Source of the DNA: Pseudomaricurvus sp. HS19
GTDB taxonomy: Bacteria; Pseudomonadota; Gammaproteobacteria; Pseudomonadales; Cellvibrionaceae
NCBI RefSeq assembly: GCF_009857815.1
Contig: NZ_WVVW01000001.1
Coordinates: 124,001-188,000, forward strand
Length of the DNA stretch: 64,000 bases
Direction: 5' to 3'
Below, piece after piece: positions 54,699 through 63,452 of this stretch (position 1 is the first letter of the stretch; each line of letters begins with the position of its first letter). Below the pieces are notes generated by a model. It was not told where the DNA came from. It did not search any database and worked only from the letters and a program-made list of their open reading frames with translations. The position numbers and the translations under genes are program-made.

Positions 54699-55685
54699 AT
54701 GAAGTTGCATCTGGCGGCCCTCCTGGCCGCCATTTTTATTTTGGGCGGTTGTACATCAACCCGGCTGAACTCCACCTTGCCGGTCACGGATATACCCGAC
54801 CGGGTCGAGCTGGAAGAGGTTCCATTCTTTTCCCAGCGCAGGCAGCAGTGTGGTGCGGCGGCTCTGGCAACTGTACTGGCCTACCGCGGTGCGGAAGTCA
54901 CGGCGGCGGAGCTGGAGCCGCTGGTCTACATACCTGGTCGCGAAGGTAGCCTGGCCATTGAGCTGGTGGCGCAGGCGCGCCAGCACCAGCAGCTGGCCTA
55001 TCCGTTGGAGCCCGCACTGGAAGACCTGCTGCGGGAGGTGGCGGCTGGCAATCCCGTGCTGGTAATGCAGAACCTTGGGCTAAGCTGGTTGCCGCAGTGG
55101 CACTTTGCCGTGGTCGTTGGCTTCGATCAGCCGCAGCGCACGCTGGTGCTGAGATCGGGCAATGACCAGCGACGCCTGGTGGCCATGAAGACCTTTCTCA
55201 ATACCTGGGGCAAAGCCGACTACTGGGGTCGGGTGATCCTGTCTCCGGATCGGGTACCGGCAAGCGCGCAGCCGTTACCCTACCTGCGGGCCGCGGCTGA
55301 CCTGGAGGAGTTGCAATTGCTGGATGCAGCCGCCGCCAGTTACCGGGCAGCACTGGCACAGTGGCCGGACGACAATGACACAGACGGTCTGGCGCGACTG
55401 GGACTGGGCAATATCGCCTACAGCCAACAGCAGTACCAAGAGGCTATCGGCTGGTTTCAGTCTGGTCGTGGATTGCAATTGCCACAGCACTGGAACAACC
55501 TCGCCTACAGTTTGCAGGCCGCGGGTTGCGGCGATGAGGCCAGGCGGGTTATTGGCTGCGCAGTGGCTCACTTTCCCGGCAACGGCCTGTTACAGGAATC
55601 GGCAACGGAGTTGCAGGCGTTGACAGCAGGCGGCGACACTGATGTGTGCCGCACCCAGGTGCCGGCCAACTGTACCGCCCCTTGA
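54699..55685 (+). CDS. PA2778-family C39-like cysteine peptidase lipoprotein with TPR
   Basis: A 328-residue protein. The lipobox LGGC places the lipidated Cys at residue 18. A C39-like peptidase domain follows, with the catalytic Cys in RRQQCGAAALATVLAYRG and His in LPQWHFAVVVGFD. TPR-like repeats fill about 200-300 (YRAALAQWPDD, YQQQ-type, FQSGRGLQLP). It would act in the periplasm, anchored to a membrane by lipid. It starts at ATG 54699, 5 bp after the PA2779-like gene. Substrate unknown. Confidence 0.87.
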   Translation: MKLHLAALLAAIFILGGCTSTRLNSTLPVTDIPDRVELEEVPFFSQRRQQCGAAALATVLAYRGAEVTAAELEPLVYIPGREGSLAIELVAQARQHQQLAYPLEPALEDLLREVAAGNPVLVMQNLGLSWLPQWHFAVVVGFDQPQRTLVLRSGNDQRRLVAMKTFLNTWGKADYWGRVILSPDRVPASAQPLPYLRAAADLEELQLLDAAAASYRAALAQWPDDNDTDGLARLGLGNIAYSQQQYQEAIGWFQSGRGLQLPQHWNNLAYSLQAAGCGDEARRVIGCAVAHFPGNGLLQESATELQALTAGGDTDVCRTQVPANCTAP

Positions 55686-55853
55686 ACACGGCAGGGTCAC
55701 GGGGGAAGTGGCGCTGCTACAGGTGTTCGGCATAGGTGCCCGGTATAGGCGTTCCGGGGCCTCCACGTTACTATTCGCTCTTCTGTTCACGGTCCTGATG
55801 CCGTTTCACTGCTGGCAGGCCGGGTCGTCGTCTCGTTGCGCGGTGTGTTGAAG

Positions 55854-56699
55854 ATGGTGTCTTATTCTCCGTTCGTGGTCACAGGCAGGTTGCTTTCCTG
55901 TGCGCTGCTGCTGGTGTTGTCTTTGTCCGGCCATGCCCTGGCAGAAAACCCGGGGATTAATTCCGACGAGCGCGACACCATCACCTATCTGGTCTACGGC
56001 GCCGCAGCTGAGCCTTATCAAATCCTCAATCCCGCCGGCCTGAATTACCCTTCAAGTGGTTTTATCTCCGACCTGGTGCGGGCTGTTTTCAGTGACAGCG
56101 AGTACCGGATCCGGGAGGAGGTTAAGCCCATCCGCCGTGCCAAACGCGACATGCTGAACGGCAATGCCACACGCTGGGTGGCCTATGCACTGCGCTCGTG
56201 GGAAGAGGAGGGGGTGTGGGGGGATGCTACCTTTGCTGAGGTGGATCTGCTGGATTATCGGTTGTCACTGATGGCCAGGGCCAGTACAGAGGCTCCTACC
56301 CCTGAACGTATGCGCGCCAATGGGGTGGTCTGGATTCAGGGTTACCGTTATCCCGGTACCGATGATTTTGCCGGCCGCAATGGCTTACAGTTTTTGCGGG
56401 CCACGGATCATCGCTCGGCGGTACGTATGGTGATTGGGGGGCGGGCCAGTTATTTCATGGAAGAGTCGTCGCGCATCGCCTATGCCCTCGCCAACCTCGG
56501 CGAGGATCAGGCGTCTTACCGCTTCTATCCATTGGACAATGAAGTGGCGCCCACCCGCATTACCTTGCTGATGAGCAATGACCTGGGCCCGGGGGTGCAG
56601 GACTTTATCAACCAGAGGCTGCGCCAGCTGCAGCGGGATGGCAGCCTGCAGCAACTGGCGGCGAAGTATCAGCTGCAGGGGGCCGTGGTAGGTGATTGA
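55854..56699 (+). CDS. Periplasmic solute-binding-like protein (family 3 type)
   Basis: A 281-residue protein from ATG 55854; in-frame TTG 55836 and GTG 55845 are alternatives. A signal peptide (LLSCALLLVLSLSGHALA) is followed by a bilobed binding-protein fold: ITYLVYGAAAEPYQI, SDLVRAVF, and near the C terminus DLGPGVQDFINQRLRQLQRD. Similar lone proteins sense or bind amino acids without an ABC transporter nearby. It follows the PA2778-like gene by about 170 bp. A link to that peptidase is possible but untested. Confidence 0.75.
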   Translation: MVSYSPFVVTGRLLSCALLLVLSLSGHALAENPGINSDERDTITYLVYGAAAEPYQILNPAGLNYPSSGFISDLVRAVFSDSEYRIREEVKPIRRAKRDMLNGNATRWVAYALRSWEEEGVWGDATFAEVDLLDYRLSLMARASTEAPTPERMRANGVVWIQGYRYPGTDDFAGRNGLQFLRATDHRSAVRMVIGGRASYFMEESSRIAYALANLGEDQASYRFYPLDNEVAPTRITLLMSNDLGPGVQDFINQRLRQLQRDGSLQQLAAKYQLQGAVVGD

Positions 56700-56816
56700 C
56701 CTTGCCTGACGCGCAAGTGCCTGCAATTAACGTCACTGGTTAATGTTGCCTGCGCTGCTTTCGGTGAACGCTTTCGGTACCATGGCCGCTCTATCAGAGC
56801 CGCTGTCGCACACCCC

Positions 56817-59342
56817 ATGTCTGAACTCCCTATCCAAGAAGTGATTCCTGCCATTCGCGAGGCGCTGAATGCCGGCGACGAGTTGGTGCTGGAAGCCCCC
56901 CCGGGCGCCGGTAAAACCACCCTGGTGCCATTGGCGCTGTTGCAGGAGTCCTGGTTGCAGGGGCAGAAGATCATCATGCTGGAGCCGCGTCGGCTGGCGG
57001 CCCGTGGCGCGGCTGAGCGTCTGGCCGCCAACCTCGGTGAACCGGTGGGGGCGACGGTGGGCTACCGGGTGCGGCTGGATTCAAAGGTGGGACCCGATAC
57101 CCGTATCGAAGTGGTAACCGAAGGCATTCTCGGGCGCTGGCTGCAGGACGACCCCAGTCTCGACGGTGTCGGCTTGCTGATCTTCGACGAGTTTCACGAG
57201 CGCAGCCTTGATGCCGACACCGGGCTTGCCCTCACATTGCAGGGGCGTGATTTATTTGCTGACCTGCGTGAGCAACCCCTGAAACTGCTGGTGATGTCTG
57301 CCACCCTGGAAGGGGACCGGGTCAGCACCCTGTTGGGTGGTGCCCCGGTGGTACGCAGCGAGGGCAGGGCTTATCCGGTGGATATCCGATATGGCGACCC
57401 CTACCGCTTTGACCAGCGCACCGACGCCCGGGTGGTGGCCACAGTGTTGCAGGCACTGCAGGAGGAAGAGGGTAGTCTGCTGGTTTTCCTGCCGGGTGTG
57501 GGGGAGATCCGCCGGGTCGAAGAGCAGTTGCGGGAACGTCTTACCGATTCTTCCGTATTGCTGGCTCCGCTCTACGGGGACCTGAGCCTCGACCAGCAGC
57601 GCCTGGCCATTGCACCGTCGCCTCAGGGGCAGCGCAAGGTGGTGCTGGCCACCAGCATTGCCGAGAGTAGCCTTACTATTGATGGTGTACGGGTGGTGGT
57701 AGATGCAGGCCTCAGTCGGGGGCCCGCGTTCGATCCGGTCAGTGGACTGACCCGGCTCAACACCCGTCGTGTTTCGCGCGCCTCCTCGGAGCAGCGCGCT
57801 GGCCGCGCAGGTCGTACCGCACCCGGTGCCTGCTACCGGCTCTGGAGCCGCCAGCAGCAGGATGAGCTGGCGGCCTACCCGGACCCGGAGATCACGAACG
57901 CCGACCTTGCGCCGCTGGCCCTGCAGCTGCTGGCCTGGGGGTGCAACGACCCCACGGATTTGTTGTGGTTGGACCCTCCTGCCGTGGGACCATTCCGGCA
58001 GGCACTGGAGATGCTGCATCAGTTGGGGGCCGTGAGTGCGGATCTGTGTCAGCTCACGGAGCTGGGGCAACAGTTGCCTGCACTGCCTGCGCACCCGCGT
58101 CTGGCGGCCATGATGCTGGAGGGGCAGCAGTTGGGGCATGCGCAACTGGCCTGTCAGCTGGCCGCGCTGTTGTCGGAGCGTGATCCCATAAACAGCGGCA
58201 GTGCTGATATTGGCCTGCGGTTGGAACTGTTGAATGGTGAGCGCAAGATCGATGGCCGGCAGCGGTCCGCGGTGGAGCGCCTGCGCCAGCAGGTCAGGCA
58301 ATACCTCAGGATTCTGCCGGACCTTGATCATGGGCGGACAGTAAATGCCTGCACGGCGGATCAGGCTGTGGGTCTGTTGTTGGCCTGTGCCTACCCGGAT
58401 CGGGTCGCCTTACGTCGCAGTGAGCAGGGAAGAAACTATCAAATGGCCAATGGTCGCTCGGTAGAGCTGGCCGAGGGTGATCCGCTGGCGCGGGAGCCGG
58501 CACTGGTGATTGCCGCCGCTGGCGGCCAGCAAGGGCGCAGCCAGGACCGGGTATTTCTGGCGGCGGCCCTGGATATGGCGCTGTTCCAGTCCCTCTGCCC
58601 GGAGCGGTTGCAATCGCAGGTAGTGGTGGAGTGGGACGAGCGCGCCGGTAAGCTGGTGGCGGAAGAGCAGTTAAAACTGGGACGCCTGGTTCTGCAGCGG
58701 CAAAGGCTTACGGACGTGCAGCCTGAGATACGCCAGCAGGCATTGGTGGAGCTGGTGGCGAAGCGAGGCTTGTCGCTGTTTGACTGGAGCGAGGAGGTGC
58801 AGCAGTGGCGTGGGCGGGTAATGCTGATGCGCAGCCTGCAGGATGGGGAGAATAGCCCCTGGCCGGATGTCTCCGATACCGGCCTGCTGGCGACCCTGCA
58901 TGAGTGGTTGGCGCCGTACATCAACGACGTTAGCAAACTGGAGGATTTTCGTCGCCTCAACCTGCTCTCCATGTTGCAATCGTTGTTGCCGTGGCCACTG
59001 CCAGCCCAACTGGATGAGCAGGTGCCGACCCATGTGGTGGTGCCGTCCGGCTCCCGCATCGCCATTGATTACACCCAGACCCCGCCTGTGCTGGCGGTGA
59101 AGTTGCAGGAGATGTTCGGCTGTGTCGATACCCCCACCGTGGCCGGTGGCCGTGTACGCCTGCTCTGTCACCTGCTGTCACCGGCGCGCCGACCGTTGCA
59201 GGTGACCCAGGACCTGCGCGGTTTCTGGAGCGGCAGTTATGAGCATGTAAAAAAAGAGATGAAGGGGCGTTACCCCAAGCACCCTTGGCCGGATGACCCG
59301 CTGCAGGCGCTGCCTACCGCAAAGACCAAGAGACATTTGTAA
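56817..59342 (+). CDS. hrpB: ATP-dependent RNA helicase HrpB
   Basis: An 841-residue DExH helicase of usual length. Walker A is APPGAGKTT, motif II FDEFHERSLD, motif III SATLEGDRV, motif V TSIAESSLTIDGVRVVVD and motif VI QRAGRAGRTAPG. An HA2-like domain and the HrpB C-terminal domain follow. It starts at ATG 56817. The precise RNA substrates of HrpB are not well known. Monocistronic, 177 bp before prfB. Confidence 0.95.
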   Translation: MSELPIQEVIPAIREALNAGDELVLEAPPGAGKTTLVPLALLQESWLQGQKIIMLEPRRLAARGAAERLAANLGEPVGATVGYRVRLDSKVGPDTRIEVVTEGILGRWLQDDPSLDGVGLLIFDEFHERSLDADTGLALTLQGRDLFADLREQPLKLLVMSATLEGDRVSTLLGGAPVVRSEGRAYPVDIRYGDPYRFDQRTDARVVATVLQALQEEEGSLLVFLPGVGEIRRVEEQLRERLTDSSVLLAPLYGDLSLDQQRLAIAPSPQGQRKVVLATSIAESSLTIDGVRVVVDAGLSRGPAFDPVSGLTRLNTRRVSRASSEQRAGRAGRTAPGACYRLWSRQQQDELAAYPDPEITNADLAPLALQLLAWGCNDPTDLLWLDPPAVGPFRQALEMLHQLGAVSADLCQLTELGQQLPALPAHPRLAAMMLEGQQLGHAQLACQLAALLSERDPINSGSADIGLRLELLNGERKIDGRQRSAVERLRQQVRQYLRILPDLDHGRTVNACTADQAVGLLLACAYPDRVALRRSEQGRNYQMANGRSVELAEGDPLAREPALVIAAAGGQQGRSQDRVFLAAALDMALFQSLCPERLQSQVVVEWDERAGKLVAEEQLKLGRLVLQRQRLTDVQPEIRQQALVELVAKRGLSLFDWSEEVQQWRGRVMLMRSLQDGENSPWPDVSDTGLLATLHEWLAPYINDVSKLEDFRRLNLLSMLQSLLPWPLPAQLDEQVPTHVVVPSGSRIAIDYTQTPPVLAVKLQEMFGCVDTPTVAGGRVRLLCHLLSPARRPLQVTQDLRGFWSGSYEHVKKEMKGRYPKHPWPDDPLQALPTAKTKRHL

Positions 59343-59519
59343 ATCGACGCTGGCCGTCAAAGATCGCCCGGGGGGATAGATGGAGCCGCGCTCCTGCCCC
59401 CTCCAAATCACCTGCCATCCGCCAGGCCAAGGCCGCCATACCCCCGCCCACACCTAGAGTTTGCCCCCTGCCTCCTGTACAATTCGCGGCTTGATTTTTG
59501 GCCCTGACACGAGACTTGT

Positions 59520-60615
59520 ATGGAAATCGCACCGCTGCTCAACGCCCTCAAGGACCTGCAGGAACGTACTGACGTTCTTAGGGGGTATCTTTGACTACGC
59601 TCACAAGAAAGAGCGTCTGGCCGAAGTAGAACTGGAACTGGCTGAGCCCAGTGTCTGGGACAAGCCCGAGCGGGCCCAGGAGCTGGGTCGTGAGCGCGCC
59701 AGCCTGGAGACAGTGGTAGAGACCATCGAGACCCTCGACCAGGGCGTCTCCGATTGCCGTGAGCTGCTGGAGATGGCGGTCGAAGAAGACGACGCCGACA
59801 GCGTGGCCGAGGTAGAGAGCGAGATCGATAAGCTGGAAGAGCAGCTGGCGACCCTGGAGTTCCGCCGCATGTTCTCCGGCGAAATGGACCCCAACAACGC
59901 CTACCTGGATATCCAGGCCGGCTCCGGTGGTACCGAAGCCCAGGACTGGGCCGAGATGCTGCTGCGCATGTACCTGCGCTGGGGCGAAGCCAAGGGCTTC
60001 AAGACCACCCTGGAGGAGGCCTCCGCCGGTGAAGTGGCGGGCATCAAGAGTGCCACCATCCGCTTTGAAGGCGAGTATGCCTTTGGCTGGCTGCGCACCG
60101 AAACCGGTGTTCACCGCCTGGTGCGTAAATCGCCGTTCGATTCCGGCAACCGTCGTCACACCTCCTTTACCTCGGTGTTCGTCTCCCCCGAGATCGACGA
60201 CAACATCGAGATCGATATCAATCCCGCCGATGTACGTACCGATACCTACCGCGCTTCCGGTGCCGGTGGTCAGCACGTAAACAAAACCGACTCCGCCGTG
60301 CGCCTGACCCACGGTCCGTCCGGTATTGTGGTGAGCTGCCAGAGCGAACGCTCCCAGCACCAGAACCGTGACAAGGCGTGGAAGATGCTGCGGGCCAAGA
60401 TGTACGAGCAGGAGATGCTCAAACGCAGCGCCGACAAGCAGGCACTGGAAGACACCAAGTCCGATATCGGCTGGGGCAGCCAGATCCGCTCCTACGTGCT
60501 GGACGACCAGCGCATCAAGGACCTGCGTACCAGTGTGCAGACCAGCAACTGCGGCGCGGTGCTGGATGGTGACCTGGACCAGTTTATTGAAGCCAGCCTG
60601 AAAGCTGGTCTGTAA
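59520..60615 (+). CDS. prfB: Peptide chain release factor 2, with +1 programmed frameshift
   Basis: Read as two segments, 59520-59591 and 59593-60615, giving 364 residues (E. coli RF2 has 365). ATG 59520 begins [13 protein letters not shown]. At CTT TGA C (59589-59595) the ribosome must shift +1 over the in-frame UGA. Low RF2 favours the shift, so the protein controls its own level. The anticodon-like tripeptide SPF ([13 protein letters not shown]) reads UGA/UAA, and GGQ ([11 protein letters not shown]) triggers peptide release. An unshifted frame from 59461 is misleading. lysS follows, as in E. coli. Confidence 0.97.
59580..59595 (+). promoter_or_regulatory. RF2 programmed frameshift signal
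   Basis: AGGGGGTATCTTTGAC contains the internal Shine-Dalgarno-like AGGGGG (59580-59585), the slippery CTT (59589-59591), the UGA stop (59592-59594) and the following C that weakens it. It is the same sequence as in E. coli prfB from memory. Confidence 0.97.
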
Positions 60616-60655
60616 TTATTCAAAATTTTTTTCAATAGGACACCACCATGATCTG

Positions 60656-60723
60656 GTCACTCCCGCGCAGGCGGGAGTCTACAGAGATTCTGTGACCGGG
60701 ATTCCCGCCTGCGCGGGAATGAC
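60656..60723. repeat. 68-bp REP/dRS3-like palindromic repeat, copy 2
   Basis: Same length and architecture as copy 1 at 9632-9699: two inverted arms (60656-60679 and 60699-60723) with the ATTCCC-N8-GGGAAT core in the right arm. The central spacer differs fully. It lies between prfB and lysS, where it could stabilise the upstream mRNA or reduce lysS readthrough. Confidence 0.9.
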
Positions 60724-60774
60724 ATGGCCAGAGGTGTCCCAGCCATTAGAGCCTTGCTACCAGGGACCTGATTT

Positions 60775-62331
60775 ATGAACGACAATCAACAACCGCAAGA
60801 TGAAAACAAGCTGATCGCCGAACGTCGTGCCAAACTGGCCGGCCTGCGCGAGCAGGGCAATGCCTTTCCAAATACCTTCCGCCCCGACAGCAAATGTGCG
60901 GATCTGCAGGCTGAGTTCGGCGAAAAAGAGAAGGCCGAACTGGAAGAGCTGGGCAAAGTGGTTGCGGTTGCCGGTCGCCTGATTCGCAATCGCGGCGCCT
61001 TTATGGAAATCCAGGACGCCTCCGGTCGCATCCAGTTGTACGTGACCAAAGAGGCCCGCGACTTTGCCAAGTCCCTGGACCTGGGTGACATCGTTGGTGT
61101 GCGCGGCGCACTGCACAAATCCGGCAAGGGTGACCTGTACGTGCAGCTGGACGAGTACCAGCTGCTGACCAAGGCCTTGCGCCCGCTGCCCGACAAATAC
61201 CACGGCCTGGCGGATCAGGAGATGCGCTACCGTCAGCGTTACGTGGACCTGATTGCCAACCCGGAAGTTCGTAACACCTTCAAGCTGCGCTCGCAGATCG
61301 TCGCGTTTATCCGCAGCTACCTGAACGGTCGCGATTTCCTGGAAGTGGAAACCCCCATGCTGCAGGCCATCCCCGGTGGTGCCTCGGCGCGTCCGTTTAT
61401 TACCCATCACAACGCGCTGGACATCGACATGTACCTGCGTATTGCGCCTGAGCTGTATCTCAAGCGCCTGGTGGTGGGTGGCTTTGATCGCGTTTACGAG
61501 ATCAACCGCAACTTCCGCAACGAAGGTTTGTCGACCCGTCACAATCCAGAGTTCACCATGCTGGAGTTCTATCAGGCCTACGCCGATTACAACGACCTGA
61601 TGGAGCTGACGGAAGACCTTCTGCGCAAACTGACCGAAACCGTGCTGGGTTCGAGCCAGGTGACCAATACTACCCGTGACAAGGAAGGCAATGTCAGCGC
61701 GGAAGTGATCTACGATTTTGGCAAGCCATTCGCCAAGATCTCTATGGCCCAGTCTGTGATCGACTACAACAGCGATGATGCAGCCCTGTGCGAAGCGATA
61801 GAGTGGCTGCGTGATCCAGCAGCCCGTGAAGCCAACGCCGACGAAATCCGTCAGCGCCTGTATGCCGCTTGCGACAAGCTGCACATCAAGCTGCCCGCCG
61901 ATCGCGACCGCCTGGGTCTGGGCAAGCTGCTCACTGAAGTGTTTGAAGAGAGTGTGGAAAGCAAGCTGATCCAGCCTACCTTTATCACTGAGTATCCCTT
62001 CGAAGTATCGCCACTGGCTCGTCGCAGTGACAACGACCCGTTCGTGACTGATCGTTTTGAGTTCTTTATCGGTGGCCGCGAAATCGCCAATGGTTTCTCG
62101 GAGCTTAACGACGCCGAAGACCAGGCCGAGCGCTTTATGGCGCAGGTGGCCGACAAGGACGCCGGTGACGACGAAGCCATGCACTACGACGCCGACTACG
62201 TGCGTGCGCTGGAGTATGGCCTGCCGCCTACAGCAGGGCAGGGTATCGGTATCGACCGCCTGGTGATGCTGCTGACCGACTCGCCGTCCATTCGCGATGT
62301 GTTGCTGTTCCCGGCTATGCGTCCGGAATAA
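60775..62331 (+). CDS. lysS: Lysyl-tRNA synthetase, class II
   Basis: A 518-residue class II aminoacyl-tRNA synthetase. An OB-fold anticodon domain (about 60-165) is followed by the catalytic core: motif 2 [20 protein letters not shown] and motif 3 [20 protein letters not shown]. It charges tRNA-Lys using ATP. It starts at ATG 60775. The prfB-lysS order is conserved in gammaproteobacteria. A strong terminator follows. Confidence 0.97.
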   Translation: MNDNQQPQDENKLIAERRAKLAGLREQGNAFPNTFRPDSKCADLQAEFGEKEKAELEELGKVVAVAGRLIRNRGAFMEIQDASGRIQLYVTKEARDFAKSLDLGDIVGVRGALHKSGKGDLYVQLDEYQLLTKALRPLPDKYHGLADQEMRYRQRYVDLIANPEVRNTFKLRSQIVAFIRSYLNGRDFLEVETPMLQAIPGGASARPFITHHNALDIDMYLRIAPELYLKRLVVGGFDRVYEINRNFRNEGLSTRHNPEFTMLEFYQAYADYNDLMELTEDLLRKLTETVLGSSQVTNTTRDKEGNVSAEVIYDFGKPFAKISMAQSVIDYNSDDAALCEAIEWLRDPAAREANADEIRQRLYAACDKLHIKLPADRDRLGLGKLLTEVFEESVESKLIQPTFITEYPFEVSPLARRSDNDPFVTDRFEFFIGGREIANGFSELNDAEDQAERFMAQVADKDAGDDEAMHYDADYVRALEYGLPPTAGQGIGIDRLVMLLTDSPSIRDVLLFPAMRPE

Positions 62332-62350
62332 CAGCTCGCTCTGGCGTTAC

Positions 62351-62384
62351 ACAAAAATCCCCGCTGTTGCGGGGATTTTTGTTT
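62351..62384. terminator. Bidirectional terminator between lysS and the Ogt fusion
   Basis: ACAAAAATCCCCGC (62351-62364) pairs perfectly with GCGGGGATTTTTGT (62369-62382) around TGTT. The T-rich tail works on both strands, so it can end both convergent transcripts. Confidence 0.95.
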
Positions 62385-62396
62385 CTGCGCCGAGCG

Positions 62397-63266
62397 TTAT
62401 GAAGAGGTCTGCCGGGAATCCGGCGATTCCGCATTGTGGGCAGACTCCCAGGCAATGATGGCACTCTTGCGGGTTTCACCCCAGCGGTAGCCTCCCAGTC
62501 CGCCACTGTTTTGAATCACCCGATGGCAGGGGATCAGGTAGGCCACCGGATTAGCGCCGATGGCGCTGCCCACAGCTCGAGATGCTCCCGGCTTGCCAAT
62601 CTGCTCTGCAATCCTTCCGTAGCTGGTTAGTTGGCCGGTGGGGATACTCAACAGGCACTCCCAGATTTTCAACTGGAACGGTGTACCTGCCAGGTGCAGT
62701 TTGAGCGGTTGCGGCGGGTACCAGCCCTGTTGAAAAATCTTCAGGGCTTCGTTGTGCATGGGTACCTTCGCGGCCTGGCAACGGGCATTGGGCAGGCTGG
62801 CCTGGAGGCTCTCCACGGCGTCTGTTGTGTTGTCGGTAAAGGCCAGCTGGCAGATGCCCTTGTCGGTGGCCGCGATGATCACTTCACCAAACGGTGTGTC
62901 GGCAAACTGGTAGTTGACCGTCAGGTCGGCGCCGCCGCTTTTGAATTCTCCCGGGGTCATACCTTCGATAGTGACGAACAGGTCGTGCAAGCGACTGCTG
63001 CCGGACAGCCCGCTGGCATAGGCGGCGTCCTGGAGGCTGGTCTGCCCTGCCGCCAGTAACGATTTGGCGTGGCTGAGGGTGAGGTACTGCAGGTATTTTT
63101 TCGGGCTGACACCGGCCCATCGGCTGAACAGCTTCTGGAAATGTGCAGGACTCAGGTGCACATGTGCGGCTACGTCTTCCAGTGCTGGCTGGGTAAGGCG
63201 TTGTTGCTGGATATAACGGATCGCTTTTTCAATGCGTTGATAGTCGGTGTCAGCTTGCCTGGTCAT
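62397..63266 (-). CDS. AraC-type HTH/methylated-DNA-protein-cysteine methyltransferase fusion
   Basis: A 289-residue Ada-like protein. Residues about 8-105 are an AraC-type HTH pair (LEDVAAHVHLSPAHFQKLFS, then SLQDAAYASGLSGSSRLHDL). The Ogt domain follows with the active site IPCHRV, whose Cys takes the methyl group from O6-methylguanine, and the GxGG(Y)RWG motif. The N-terminal phosphotriester-binding domain of Ada is missing, so it may repair and regulate differently. It starts at ATG 63266. Monocistronic. Confidence 0.92.
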   Translation of the reverse strand: MTRQADTDYQRIEKAIRYIQQQRLTQPALEDVAAHVHLSPAHFQKLFSRWAGVSPKKYLQYLTLSHAKSLLAAGQTSLQDAAYASGLSGSSRLHDLFVTIEGMTPGEFKSGGADLTVNYQFADTPFGEVIIAATDKGICQLAFTDNTTDAVESLQASLPNARCQAAKVPMHNEALKIFQQGWYPPQPLKLHLAGTPFQLKIWECLLSIPTGQLTSYGRIAEQIGKPGASRAVGSAIGANPVAYLIPCHRVIQNSGGLGGYRWGETRKSAIIAWESAHNAESPDSRQTSS

Positions 63267-63452
63267 GCAACGGTTCCTGTGCCGTAGCGACGGCGGTCTG
63301 CGTCAGGGCGTGTTGGCGATTGCAGGCATTGTGACGGGATAGGGACTCCGCAGCCACCCGAATCTTGTGCAATGGCGGGGTGGGCTGACGGTGAAGCTCG
63401 AAATACCACAGGCTGGCAGCAGTGCGCCGGCCTGTGGGTGATGGGCGAAAGA

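Noticed and set aside
59461-59592. N-terminal extension of RF2 in the +1 frame
   Set aside because: Residues do not match RF2. The frameshift model from ATG 59520 gives a normal N terminus and length.
60757-62184. 475-codon open frame antisense to lysS
   Set aside because: It is fully opposite an essential gene with all class II motifs, and has no independent support.
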